The notes: generated from the sequence alone by a model not told the origin. Shown: positions 1 to 7,035, counted from the first letter of the stretch. The stretch: 10,398 bases of DNA from an uncultured Clostridia bacterium (GCA_946405115.1 CAMJGB010000055.1:1-10398), one strand, 5' to 3'. Numbers and translations: made by a program.

Positions 1-1470
1 ACCGCAGTTCTCGGAGATAAAAGATGAAAGATCCAAGAGGTAATCATCGTCGTTAAGCATACCGAATGTAGCGCCGTTAACGATGAGGTCAGGACCGTCA
101 CCGGACATGAGGTCAACAGTAAGTCTGTTACCGAGGTTTGCAGATGCCTGATCAATAGCAAGGCTGCCGTCATCCTCATTATCGGAATTAGTATTGTCAA
201 CCTCGTTCTCGATCATGTAAGAATCGTTGTAACGTATGAAGTAATTCTCGTTGGACTCGTTGAAGAGACATACAGCGCTGCAAAGAGCAGGTGAATAATC
301 ATCAATAACTGCGAGCTCAAGAATTGTCTTACCTACGTTAGGGTTTGTATCAGCCTTAGTGAAGATGTAGATCATTGTTGTGGAATCACCGTATGCTGCA
401 TCCGGAGGTGTAACGTCACCTGTAAATACAGCTCTGTCCTCACTTACGCTGATAGGTGTAAACATTGTGATGTCGTTTACGTTAACGTTGGAATAAGAAT
501 ACTGGAAAGAAGGCTCGACTGTCTGAGCATCGTAATTGATTGTGCTGAGACCCAATCTGTCCATTACTACTGCACCCATTCCGTCTACCTGATAGATGTT
601 GTCGGAATCGCAGTTAAACCAGGACATGTCATCTGTAACGTTTGTTACTTCCATTGCTGCAAAGTCGAGAAGGAAGAAGAGGTCTTCACCGTTGTAGTTA
701 GCACAGATAAGAGCCTTGTCGTTACCGAGATCAACGATGCTCGGAATATCGAATACAGGCTGTGTAGGGAACAGATCTCTGAAGTCGAACTCTGTTACGT
801 TATCGTCAGCGTCGATAACCTCAAGTACATAAGAAGGTGCATCACCGGATACCCAGAACTTTCTGATCGTATACTCGCCGATGATGTGTGAGCTCTCCTC
901 GGAAGCATCCTCATCAGCAAGGCGCTCTGTATATTCGAATTCTTCAACGGGCTCGGGCTCGCCGAATGTAAGAGTATCAAAATCGAATAATGTACGGTAG
1001 TTAGTCTGTGCACCTGTAGTCATGTTGTAAGACAAGATGTCGACACGAAGCTCTTCGCCAACCTTGGTAACATCATTTACAACTACATATTCACCGAGGT
1101 CGCACTCGGCAAGATAATCGGAAACTGAAACTACAGATACGAGATTACCCTGAAGATCATAGACATCGATGTCCTGAACTACGTAATCCATGTAATCGTC
1201 TGTGTTGTAATCGAAGTCAGCAGGAAGAAGCTTAATTCCTTCCATCATGTAAACATAATAATCGCCCATCTCAGCGATGAATCTGTTGCCGACGTACTCA
1301 TATTCAGTTTTATCAATGCCGGGATCAATTGTGATCATCTCGAGGTTATACCAAGGATCATCCTCACTGATAACGTCTGCGTCACTTGATGTCTTATAGC
1401 ATCCTGTGATCATGGGCACTAGCATAACCGCGGACAAACCTGCTGCGGCTACCTTCAAAGATCTCTTCAT
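1..1470 (-). CDS. Large lipoprotein with extracellular solute-binding domain (partial, C-terminus outside window)
   Basis: I translated this frame by hand: 490 codons without a stop from the ATG at 1470 to the window edge. The N-terminus is a lipoprotein signal: a basic start (MKRSLK), a hydrophobic stretch and the lipobox ITGC with Cys24, so the protein is probably anchored outside the membrane. Residues about 25-380 are acidic, rich in Tyr, Asp and Val, and predicted by eye to be beta-rich, perhaps a propeller. Residues 381-490 resemble the start of a family 1 solute-binding protein: a strand (ILELAVID), a helix ending in LFNES, a second strand, an acidic insertion at about 421-434, then the typical DLMSGDGPDLIVNG at 453-466. 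It is therefore probably the binding component of, or a paralogue linked to, an ABC sugar or peptide importer; the ligand is unknown. A good RBS (GGGGAG, 9 nt away) supports the start. Gly is mostly GGT and Thr mostly ACA, unlike the GGC-rich polyamine genes, which may reflect high expression. Confidence 0.75.
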   Translation of the reverse strand, partial: MKRSLKVAAAGLSAVMLVPMITGCYKTSSDADVISEDDPWYNLEMITIDPGIDKTEYEYVGNRFIAEMGDYYVYMMEGIKLLPADFDYNTDDYMDYVVQDIDVYDLQGNLVSVVSVSDYLAECDLGEYVVVNDVTKVGEELRVDILSYNMTTGAQTNYRTLFDFDTLTFGEPEPVEEFEYTERLADEDASEESSHIIGEYTIRKFWVSGDAPSYVLEVIDADDNVTEFDFRDLFPTQPVFDIPSIVDLGNDKALICANYNGEDLFFLLDFAAMEVTNVTDDMSWFNCDSDNIYQVDGMGAVVMDRLGLSTINYDAQTVEPSFQYSYSNVNVNDITMFTPISVSEDRAVFTGDVTPPDAAYGDSTTMIYIFTKADTNPNVGKTILELAVIDDYSPALCSAVCLFNESNENYFIRYNDSYMIENEVDNTNSDNEDDGSLAIDQASANLGNRLTVDLMSGDGPDLIVNGATFGMLNDDDYLLDLSSFISENCG

Positions 1471-1511
1471 AAGTATCTTCTCCCCTTACTCTTAATTTTT
1501 TGCGGAAACAT

Positions 1512-1520
1512 ATTATACCA
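1512..1520 (-). promoter_or_regulatory. Extended -10 promoter for the solute-binding lipoprotein
   Basis: On the minus strand the sequence reads TGGTATAAT, a perfect TATAAT (1512-1517) preceded by the TGn extension. No good -35 hexamer lies 16-18 bp upstream, which is usual for extended -10 promoters. Transcription should start near 1505, giving a leader of about 35 nt that contains the RBS at 1480-1485. Confidence 0.65.
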
Positions 1521-1561
1521 ACGAGCCTCAAAATAATAAGGCAGAATTCAGGCACAAATAT

Positions 1562-1596
1562 CCTGCGTATTTCCAAAAGCATTGTAAACACGCAGG
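1562..1596 (-). other. Intergenic inverted repeat, possible weak terminator or operator
   Basis: The arms CCTGCGT (1562-1568) and ACGCAGG (1590-1596) are a perfect 7-bp inverted repeat. On the minus strand the stem extends to 11 bp (CCTGCGTGTTT pairing with AAATACGCAGG through one G-T pair), with a 13-nt loop. It lies between the 63-residue gene and the promoter of the solute-binding lipoprotein. Only a poor T-run follows on either strand, so it is at best a weak terminator for the small gene; an operator is the alternative. Orientation is assigned by context only. Confidence 0.35.
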
Positions 1597-1651
1597 TTTA
1601 AACGTTCATTAACCGAAGTTTAAGAAATGTTAAAGATTTTAAGGCAAGCAT

Positions 1652-1843
1652 TTATGCACTCCAATTATTCTTAATGAAAGCTATCTTCTCAGCATCAAAC
1701 TGAGTCTCGATAAATTCTTCCATCGTATAGTTATAGAACTTAGCCATGTTAATTAAGTTCTTAAGGTCAGCCTTCTGTGCGTTCGTCAAATGACCCGACA
1801 CGCGACCGAGGGCTGACCTTCCGATTAAGTTTTGCATTGTCAT
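1652..1843 (-). CDS. Small orphan protein, 63 residues, function unknown
   Basis: This short gene looks real because a strong RBS (AAGGGGG, 8 nt from the ATG) precedes it and a plausible promoter lies at 1888-1916. I do not recognise the protein. It has no cysteine, no signal peptide and no membrane segment, so it is probably cytoplasmic. Its N-terminal 20 residues are basic and glycine/serine-containing (IGRSALGRVSGH). The rest looks like two helices, TNAQKADLKNLINMAKFY and EEFIETQFDAEKIAFIKNN, the second one acidic. It is separated from the lipoprotein gene downstream by 181 bp with its own promoter, and is divergent from the cyclase-family gene. A DNA-binding or protein-binding regulator and a small structural protein are both possible; nothing in the sequence decides. 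Confidence 0.6.
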   Translation of the reverse strand: MTMQNLIGRSALGRVSGHLTNAQKADLKNLINMAKFYNYTMEEFIETQFDAEKIAFIKNNWSA

Positions 1844-1867
1844 AATCTTGTCCCCCTTTCGGATGTA

Positions 1868-1897
1868 TTGCCATTTTTGTTAATATGATTCTATTAA
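1868..1897 (+). promoter_or_regulatory. Weak candidate promoter of the cyclase-family gene
   Basis: On the plus strand TTGCCA (1868-1873, 5/6 match to the -35) is followed after 18 bp by TATTAA (1892-1897, 4/6 match to the -10). If used, it would overlap the divergent promoter of the small gene and give a leader of about 100 nt. That leader contains a short inverted repeat, TGTCG/CGACA, at 1937-1952. Confidence 0.25.
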
Positions 1898-1916
1898 CCG
1901 TCCATAGGGCGAACAA
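1888..1916 (-). promoter_or_regulatory. Candidate promoter of the 63-residue protein gene
   Basis: On the minus strand TTGTTC (1911-1916) is followed after exactly 17 bp by TAGAAT (1888-1893), a 5/6 match to the -10 consensus; the -35 matches only in TTG. Transcription would start near 1880, about 37 nt before the start codon and just upstream of the RBS. Confidence 0.45.
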
Positions 1917-2004
1917 TGATTAATGTCCGTAAGACCTGTCGCTTAACCGACACATTGCAAGCGTACTGTTGATTTACAGCATCACCGATTAAGGAGGACC
2001 CCGC

Positions 2005-2604
2005 ATGAAGATCTACGATATCGCACAGGAAGTGTTCGAATGTAATGTATTCCCCGGAGACCCGTCCCCCGAGAGGATCGTTCAGATGAAGATCAAGGAC
2101 GGCGATGTTTGTAATCTTACGTCATTCAAGATGTGCGCACATAACGGCACTCACGTGGATGCGCCGTTCCACTTCATAGATAACGGCAAGACAATCGATC
2201 AGGTTGATCTTCGAAGATTCATAGGCAAGGCTTATGTCGCCTGCCACGAAGGTAACATCACAGCCGATGACATCACATCAATAATCAATAAAGCCCGCGA
2301 GACTGATCCCGATTCAGCGGAACATATCCTCATCAAGGGCAAGGCAACTCTTACCGAAGAAGCGGCGCAGGTTCTTGCTGACGAGAAGATACTTCTTTAC
2401 GGCAACGAGTCGCAGACAGTAGGTCCTGAGGATGCACCCATGAAGTGCCACCTCATTACGCTCGGTGCCGAGATAGTTTTGCTTGAAGGCATTCGCCTTA
2501 CGGAAGTACCCGAGGGCGTTTATCTTCTTAATGCAGCTCCCATTAATCTCGGCGGCGCAGACGGTGCCCCGTGCAGAGCGGTGCTTATAGATCTTAATAA
2601 CTAA
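2005..2604 (+). CDS. Cyclase-family metal-dependent hydrolase (kynurenine formamidase-like)
   Basis: The 199-residue protein belongs to the cyclase family (Pfam PF04199), which includes bacterial arylformamidase KynB and other Zn- or Mn-dependent amide and lactone hydrolases. The signature HNGTHVDAPFH is present, with His46, His50, Asp52 and His56 spaced exactly as the metal ligands and catalytic His of KynB. The second ligand pair is also there as His149 and Glu161. Length is close to the usual 200-215 residues and no signal peptide is seen, so it should be a complete cytoplasmic enzyme. The start is well supported by AGGAGG 7 nt upstream of the ATG. It stands alone: no tryptophan or kynurenine degradation genes are near, so the substrate cannot be inferred and kynurenine formamidase is only one option. 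Its stop codon is 13 bp from the end of the convergent cls gene, with no terminator between. Confidence 0.88.
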   Translation: MKIYDIAQEVFECNVFPGDPSPERIVQMKIKDGDVCNLTSFKMCAHNGTHVDAPFHFIDNGKTIDQVDLRRFIGKAYVACHEGNITADDITSIINKARETDPDSAEHILIKGKATLTEEAAQVLADEKILLYGNESQTVGPEDAPMKCHLITLGAEIVLLEGIRLTEVPEGVYLLNAAPINLGGADGAPCRAVLIDLNN

Positions 2605-2617
2605 GCTTTTCGCGGTG

Positions 2618-4135
2618 TTACAGTAAAGGCGCGATGATGCGCAGGATGTTGTCGAGGAACTTACTGAAAATATTCTTCTTCTCGATCCCGATTGTTCTGC
2701 ATTCCTTAAGCGAGTTTAAGTAGTCCTGCTTAAGGTCCGCGATGATGTCTGACTTGTAGAAAACGGAGTTGCACTCGAAGTGCAGGAACAGACTTCTGTA
2801 GTCGAGGTTTACCGTGCCGATGCCGGCCACTTTATCGTCGCAGATAAACGCCTTCGCATGCACGAATCCGGGCGTGTACTCGTATACTTTTACTCCCGCC
2901 TCAAGAAGGTCCTTGTAGTAGCTTCGTGAGAGCCTGAAGACCATCTTCTTGTCGGGGATGCCCGGCATTATTATCCTTACGTCAACGCCTCTTCTTGCAG
3001 CTCTTATGAACGCATCGAAAAGCGCGTCTCCCAACATAAGGTACGGCGTGTAGAACCACACGTAATCGGTAGCAAGGGAAAGCATCTCGGTAAAGAGAGT
3101 GTTGCTCGTGTGCTCGCTTCGCATCGGTGAATCATAGTAAGGAAGGATGTAACCGTTATCGGCTTCCTTCTTCTCCGGAAGCGGAACAAGATTAACGTCG
3201 ATCTTATCCTTCGAATAAGCGTTCCAGAACTCGGCGAACATGTAGATGTAGCTGATAACACCCTCGCCCGTGATCCTGAAACCGATGTCCTTCCAACGGC
3301 CGAATACTTCCTTCGCATTGATGTACTCGTCAGCGATGTTAACGCCGCCGCTGTAAGCGACCTCGCCGTCGATGACCATTATCTTTCGATGGTCTCTGTT
3401 ATTAAGCTGAGTCTTGATGAAGATGAACGGGTTGAACGGGATTACCTTAATGCCCTTCTTCGCAAGGCCGACCACGTCCTTCATGGAGTAAGTGCCGATG
3501 CTTCCGAGGTCGTCGTACATGACGCGGACTTCGACGCCCTTAGCAGCCTTCTCCGCAAGGATTGCCGTGATGGTATCCCAGAACAAACCGTTCTCGATGA
3601 TGAAGTACTCGATGTAGATATACTTCTCGGCTTTCTTAAGATCCTCCACCATGTCGTGGAACATATTCTCGCCGAAAGGATAGTACCTTGTAGTATCCGC
3701 CTTAAGTATGGGAAAACCTGTAGACTCGGTGATGCGGTGCAGGCTCTGGCCGATACGCATGTCGTCGGCCTTTACTGCATCCGCGTTATCACCTGCAATC
3801 TTAATTATTGAAGCGGGATCCACATGTGTGTTCGCGAAGTTCTTCTTGAGCTTGGTTCCGGTTCTCTTGTTGCCGAGGAACAGGTACAGTATCGCACCTA
3901 AGATCGGCATCGCGACGATTACGATCGCCCACAAGATCTTGTAAGCGCTCTCATCTCTTTTGGATACAAGATTAGTTACAAAGATTATCGCAAGTATCGC
4001 GAAGACAACGGCTATGATATTCGCAAGATAACCGTTAAGAACCTTATTAAGTCCTATTATCGCGAAGTAATACCATGTGAACTGAAGAATAACCGCAGGT
4101 ACCACTGCGATTACTCTGGCTATGACCTTCTTCAT
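2618..4135 (-). CDS. cls: Cardiolipin synthase, phospholipase D superfamily
   Basis: This 505-residue membrane protein should join two phosphatidylglycerols to form cardiolipin and glycerol. Three hydrophobic segments are visible at about 4-28, 36-56 and 67-88; the last carries the typical N-terminal phospholipase D-nuclease motif (P..GA.LY...G). Two catalytic HxKxxxxD motifs follow: His249/Lys251/Asp256 and His426/Lys428/Asp433, each followed by the expected G-x-x-N segment (GGVNIADEY and GTVNLDYRS). Length and order match bacterial ClsA-type enzymes (about 480-510 residues), so it looks intact. The RBS GGGGAGG ends 5 nt before the ATG, but it lies in the loop of an inverted repeat (see 4135-4187). 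The small lipoprotein gene is 34 bp upstream on the same strand, so the two are probably co-transcribed from the promoter at 4579-4587. Confidence 0.95.
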   Translation of the reverse strand: MKKVIARVIAVVPAVILQFTWYYFAIIGLNKVLNGYLANIIAVVFAILAIIFVTNLVSKRDESAYKILWAIVIVAMPILGAILYLFLGNKRTGTKLKKNFANTHVDPASIIKIAGDNADAVKADDMRIGQSLHRITESTGFPILKADTTRYYPFGENMFHDMVEDLKKAEKYIYIEYFIIENGLFWDTITAILAEKAAKGVEVRVMYDDLGSIGTYSMKDVVGLAKKGIKVIPFNPFIFIKTQLNNRDHRKIMVIDGEVAYSGGVNIADEYINAKEVFGRWKDIGFRITGEGVISYIYMFAEFWNAYSKDKIDVNLVPLPEKKEADNGYILPYYDSPMRSEHTSNTLFTEMLSLATDYVWFYTPYLMLGDALFDAFIRAARRGVDVRIIMPGIPDKKMVFRLSRSYYKDLLEAGVKVYEYTPGFVHAKAFICDDKVAGIGTVNLDYRSLFLHFECNSVFYKSDIIADLKQDYLNSLKECRTIGIEKKNIFSKFLDNILRIIAPLL

Positions 4136-4187
4136 ACTAACCTCCCCGCAGTTAGTAGGATCGATAGGTTTACTTAACTATTGATCC
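4135..4187 (-). promoter_or_regulatory. Two adjacent inverted repeats at the lipoprotein-cls junction; cls RBS in a loop
   Basis: The first repeat is perfect: TACTAAC (4135-4141) and GTTAGTA (4151-4157) with a 9-nt loop. On the mRNA the loop holds most of the cls RBS GGGGAGG, and the last stem base is the A of the start codon. The second, GGATCGATAG (4158-4167) and CTATTGATCC (4178-4187), has one mismatch and a 10-nt loop spanning the lipoprotein stop codon. The repeats abut with no spacer. A role in translation control or mRNA processing of cls is an inference. Confidence 0.5.
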
Positions 4188-4538
4188 GCGAAGAGTAAAG
4201 TTTCCCGGAACGTTCTGATAGACGCTGTCGATCCTGAACACAACCTCGTCACCCTGTGCTACGCCGGAACCGCTTGCCGTATTGGGGCAAACCTGTACCT
4301 GGAATCCGCCTGCTACGTTAACGTCGGTAGAGATCATTCCTGTTCCGTCAGGCAGGGGTGTGAAGTTCATTGTTGCTGTAACAGCTACAGTCTTGCCGAT
4401 GATGTCATCGCCGTTACGTGATGCCTGAATAGCAGCTGCGGGGCTCTCATAGTCCGCCTTGCTGCCGCATCCCGTGAATGCAAATGCCATGGCAACTGCC
4501 AATACAACTGTGAGCATTACTGATAATACTTTTCTCAT
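4170..4538 (-). CDS. Small secreted lipoprotein with OB-fold-like domain
   Basis: The 122-residue product starts with a clear lipoprotein signal (MRKVLSVMLTVVLAVAMAFA) and the lipobox FTGC with Cys24, so the mature part of about 99 residues should sit on the outer face of the membrane. The mature sequence contains GKTVAVTATMNF and GDEVVFRIDSVYQNVPGNFTLRGSIV, which resembles the beta-barrel pattern of small OB-fold (tRNA_anti-like) lipoproteins; this family call is tentative. A second cysteine (in VQVCPN) is present. The start is supported by AAGGGAG 9 nt upstream of the ATG. It is the first gene of a probable two-gene unit with cls. No function is known; a ligand-binding or envelope role is a guess from location only. 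Confidence 0.8.
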   Translation of the reverse strand: MRKVLSVMLTVVLAVAMAFAFTGCGSKADYESPAAAIQASRNGDDIIGKTVAVTATMNFTPLPDGTGMISTDVNVAGGFQVQVCPNTASGSGVAQGDEVVFRIDSVYQNVPGNFTLRGSIVK

Positions 4539-4578
4539 TTTCTATATCTCCCTTTTATCAATATAATTTGATTCTTCG

Positions 4579-4587
4579 ATTATAGCA
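4579..4587 (-). promoter_or_regulatory. Extended -10 promoter of the lipoprotein-cls unit
   Basis: The minus strand reads TGCTATAAT: a perfect TATAAT (4579-4584) with the TGn extension and no good -35. Transcription would start near 4572, giving a leader of about 34 nt with the RBS. It lies in the 71-bp gap after nspC, where no terminator of the polyamine operon is visible, so read-through from the operon into this unit is possible. Confidence 0.65.
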
Positions 4588-4609
4588 CGTTTGGGGATTA
4601 TGGGAACGT

Positions 4610-5779
4610 TTATTTAACGCTTCCGAGCCTGTGCTTAAAATCATCGTATCCGAAGTTAGTAATCTTATCTATAGAGCCGTCTTCCTTAAGCCTATAGATA
4701 TCGGGAAGGGGCATGCCGTTAAACGTGTTGTTCTTGCACGTGGTGTAGATCGCCATGTCCTCGAACACCAGAAGGTCGCCTTCCTTAAGTTTGTTATCAA
4801 AACTATAGTCACCTACAACGTCACCTGAGAGGCATGTAGGGCCTCCGAGCCTGTAACGGTATGGTTTTGTATCTTCGCTGTCCGCGCCCCTGAGAGGCGG
4901 TGTGTACGGCATCTCGATGACATCCGGCATGTGGCACGCTGCACTTGCATCAAGGATCGCGATGTTAACATCCTGATTCTCCACTACATCGAGCACATGC
5001 GTAAGAAGATATCCTGCATTAAGCGCCACCGCTTCGCCGGGCTCAAGGTAAACCTGCACGCCCCACTTCGCCTTCGCATCAATAAGGATCTTCTCAAGCT
5101 TAGCCACGTCATAATCAGGCTTCGTGATGTGATGACCGCCGCCCATGTTAAGCCACTTCATCTTGGGGAGCACGTCGCCGAACTTCTCCTCGACTGCCTT
5201 TATCGTCACTTCAAGCGCATCCGAATTCTGCTCACAAAGCGTATGGAAGTGAAGACCGTCCAGCACCTCGAAAAGCTCCGGCGTCATCTCCTTATCCCAC
5301 ACGCTTCTCGTTACGCCCAAGCGGCTTCCTCTTGCACACGGATCGTAGATCTCGTGACCTTCCTGAGTGGAGCACTCGGGGTTGATCCTAAGGCCCACGC
5401 TCTTGCCTTCTTTCTTTGCCTTGGCACCGAACTTGGCAAGCTGATGGATCGAGTTAAATACGATGTGATCTGCGTAGTTAAGAAGCTCATCGAATTCATC
5501 GTCGCGGTACGCTCCGCAGAAGACGTGCACCTCACCTTCGGGCATCTCTTCCTTGCCAAGTCTCGCTTCGTAAAGCCCGCTTGCTTCAGTACCTGCAAGG
5601 TAGCCTGAAAGAAGCGGATAGAAGTCGTAATTAGAGAAAGCTTTCTGCGCGAGCAGAATCTTGCAGCCCGTGCGGGACATAACTGAAGTTAAGGCTTCAG
5701 AGTTCTTACGAAGCTGCTTTTCGTCTATGACGTAACAAGGTGTTTTTAAACCGTCGAAGATGCCGTCCATGTTCATCAT
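4610..5779 (-). CDS. nspC: Carboxynorspermidine/carboxyspermidine decarboxylase
   Basis: This PLP enzyme of the alanine racemase-fold decarboxylases removes CO2 from carboxyspermidine (or carboxynorspermidine) to give spermidine, the last step of the pathway encoded here. The 389-residue sequence has the family landmarks in order: LAQKAFS with PLP lysine Lys46, RINPECS (131-137), HFHTLCE (177-183), the phosphate-binding GGGHH (213-217), EPGEA (246-250), DASAACHMPD (277-286) and the catalytic-cysteine motif GGPTCLSGD with Cys316. Length matches the family (about 375-400). It is the last gene of the operon; its first ATG overlaps the preceding stop codon as ATGA. Start choice is uncertain: the only RBS-like sequence, GGTGG, is 1 nt from ATG1 and 4 nt from ATG2 (5776) but 10 nt from ATG4 (5770), which begins MDGIFDGL. 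Carboxyspermidine is the more likely substrate, because putrescine is made by the same operon. Confidence 0.95.
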   Translation of the reverse strand: MMNMDGIFDGLKTPCYVIDEKQLRKNSEALTSVMSRTGCKILLAQKAFSNYDFYPLLSGYLAGTEASGLYEARLGKEEMPEGEVHVFCGAYRDDEFDELLNYADHIVFNSIHQLAKFGAKAKKEGKSVGLRINPECSTQEGHEIYDPCARGSRLGVTRSVWDKEMTPELFEVLDGLHFHTLCEQNSDALEVTIKAVEEKFGDVLPKMKWLNMGGGHHITKPDYDVAKLEKILIDAKAKWGVQVYLEPGEAVALNAGYLLTHVLDVVENQDVNIAILDASAACHMPDVIEMPYTPPLRGADSEDTKPYRYRLGGPTCLSGDVVGDYSFDNKLKEGDLLVFEDMAIYTTCKNNTFNGMPLPDIYRLKEDGSIDKITNFGYDDFKHRLGSVK

Positions 5780-7035
5780 TCCACCAATGTAGGATTGAAG
5801 TTCTCTCTTCTCGGGAGACCGTGCTTGTCGAGTGCGTCGAGGAACGGATCCGGATCGAATTCTTCAACCGTGTGAACGCCCTTATCTGTCCACTTGCCTG
5901 TAAGAAGCATGAGTGCGCCGCACATTGCAGGTACGCCTGTTGTGTAGCTTATAGCCTGGCTCTCAACTTCCTTGTAGCACTCCTGGTGATCGCATACGTT
6001 GTAGATGTAGTATGTCTTGTCCTTGCCGTCCTTCTTACCCGTGAAGATGCAGCCGATGTTTGTCTTGCCGTGTGTGCGGGGACCGAGGCTTGCAGGGTCA
6101 GGAAGAAGCTCCTTTAAGAACTTGATGGGAACGATCTCGTGTCCTTCGAAGTTAACTGGAACCGTGGAAAGCATGCCGACATTCTCGAGACACTTCATGT
6201 GAGTAAGATAACTCTGTCCGAATGTCATGAAGAAACGGATCCTCTTAACCTCAGGGATGTTTACTGCGAGGGACTCAAGCTCCTCGTGGTGAAGAAGGTA
6301 CATGTCCTTCTGTCCTACGGAGTCGAAGTCGTACTCTCTCTTGATGCTCATGGCGGGGATCTCTACCCACTTGCCGTTCTCGATGTAGCTTCCGGGAGCG
6401 GAAACCTCACGAAGGTTTACCTCAGGGTTGAAGTTAGTAGCAAAAGCATAGCCGTGGTCGCCGCCGTTGCAGTCGAGGATGTCGATCGTATCGATCTCAT
6501 CGAACTCGTGCTTCTTCGCATAAGCGCAGTATGCCTGAGTTACTCCGGGGTCGAAGCCGCAGCCGAGAAGTGCCGTAAGTCCTGCCTTCTCGAACTTCTC
6601 CTTGTAAGCCCACTGCCAGCTGTAATCGAAGTATGCAGAGAAGCCCTGCTCCTTGCATCTTTTCTCATAGATTGCTCTCCACTCGGGATCGTCTGTATCC
6701 TCGGGCTCGTAGTTAGCTGTATCCATGTAGTTAACGCCGCAGATGAGGCATGCATCCATGATCGTAAGATCCTGATAAGGAAGCGCGATATTCATGACAA
6801 GATCAGGCTTGTATGAATTGATGAGTGCAACCAGTTCATCAACATTATCGGCATCAACCTGTGCCGTTGTGATTACAGTCTTTGTCTTGCCCTTAAGCGC
6901 TTCTGCGAGCGCATCACACTTGGACTTTGTTCTGCTTGCGATGCAAAGCTCAGTGAACACGTCGTCCACCTGACAGCACTTTCTGATAGCTACATTCGCT
7001 ACACCGCCGCATCCGATTACTAATACTCTGCTCAT
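5776..7035 (-). CDS. Carboxynorspermidine/carboxyspermidine dehydrogenase (saccharopine dehydrogenase family)
   Basis: This enzyme should reductively condense putrescine with L-aspartate 4-semialdehyde, using NADPH, to give carboxyspermidine. The N-terminus is a Rossmann fold (VLVIGCGGVANVAIRKC), followed by the family segments DLVMNIALPYQDL, GVNYMDTANYE and LLGCGFDPGVTQAYCAYA. The product is 419 residues, the usual size for this enzyme and close to other short saccharopine-dehydrogenase-like proteins. Lysine-pathway saccharopine dehydrogenase is an alternative by homology, but the speB and nspC neighbours make the polyamine role much more likely. A start at 7041 (two residues longer, MNMSRV) is possible, but the RBS AAGGGGG is only 2 nt from that ATG and 8 nt from the ATG at 7035, which I therefore prefer. 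The stop codon overlaps the next start in an ATGA junction, suggesting translational coupling to nspC. Confidence 0.93.
   Translation of the reverse strand: MSRVLVIGCGGVANVAIRKCCQVDDVFTELCIASRTKSKCDALAEALKGKTKTVITTAQVDADNVDELVALINSYKPDLVMNIALPYQDLTIMDACLICGVNYMDTANYEPEDTDDPEWRAIYEKRCKEQGFSAYFDYSWQWAYKEKFEKAGLTALLGCGFDPGVTQAYCAYAKKHEFDEIDTIDILDCNGGDHGYAFATNFNPEVNLREVSAPGSYIENGKWVEIPAMSIKREYDFDSVGQKDMYLLHHEELESLAVNIPEVKRIRFFMTFGQSYLTHMKCLENVGMLSTVPVNFEGHEIVPIKFLKELLPDPASLGPRTHGKTNIGCIFTGKKDGKDKTYYIYNVCDHQECYKEVESQAISYTTGVPAMCGALMLLTGKWTDKGVHTVEEFDPDPFLDALDKHGLPRRENFNPTLVE

Noticed and set aside
3389..3811. Plus-strand frame (140 codons) antisense to cls
   Set aside because: It lies inside the intact cardiolipin synthase gene and lacks an RBS and any motif.
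4585..4609. Terminator after nspC
   Set aside because: Only a 5-bp imperfect pairing (ACGTT/AACGT) exists, with no T-tract; it is too weak to call.
4931..5608. Long plus-strand frame (225 codons) antisense to nspC
   Set aside because: It is fully covered by the conserved nspC motifs on the other strand and has no RBS or recognisable domain.
6139..6816. Plus-strand frame (225 codons) antisense to the dehydrogenase gene
   Set aside because: It mirrors the conserved saccharopine-dehydrogenase-like gene; the hydrophobic translation is a by-product of the opposite strand's codons.
5776..7035. Lysine-biosynthetic saccharopine dehydrogenase
   Set aside because: The fold is shared, but the operon with speB and nspC and the size of about 420 residues fit the polyamine enzyme.
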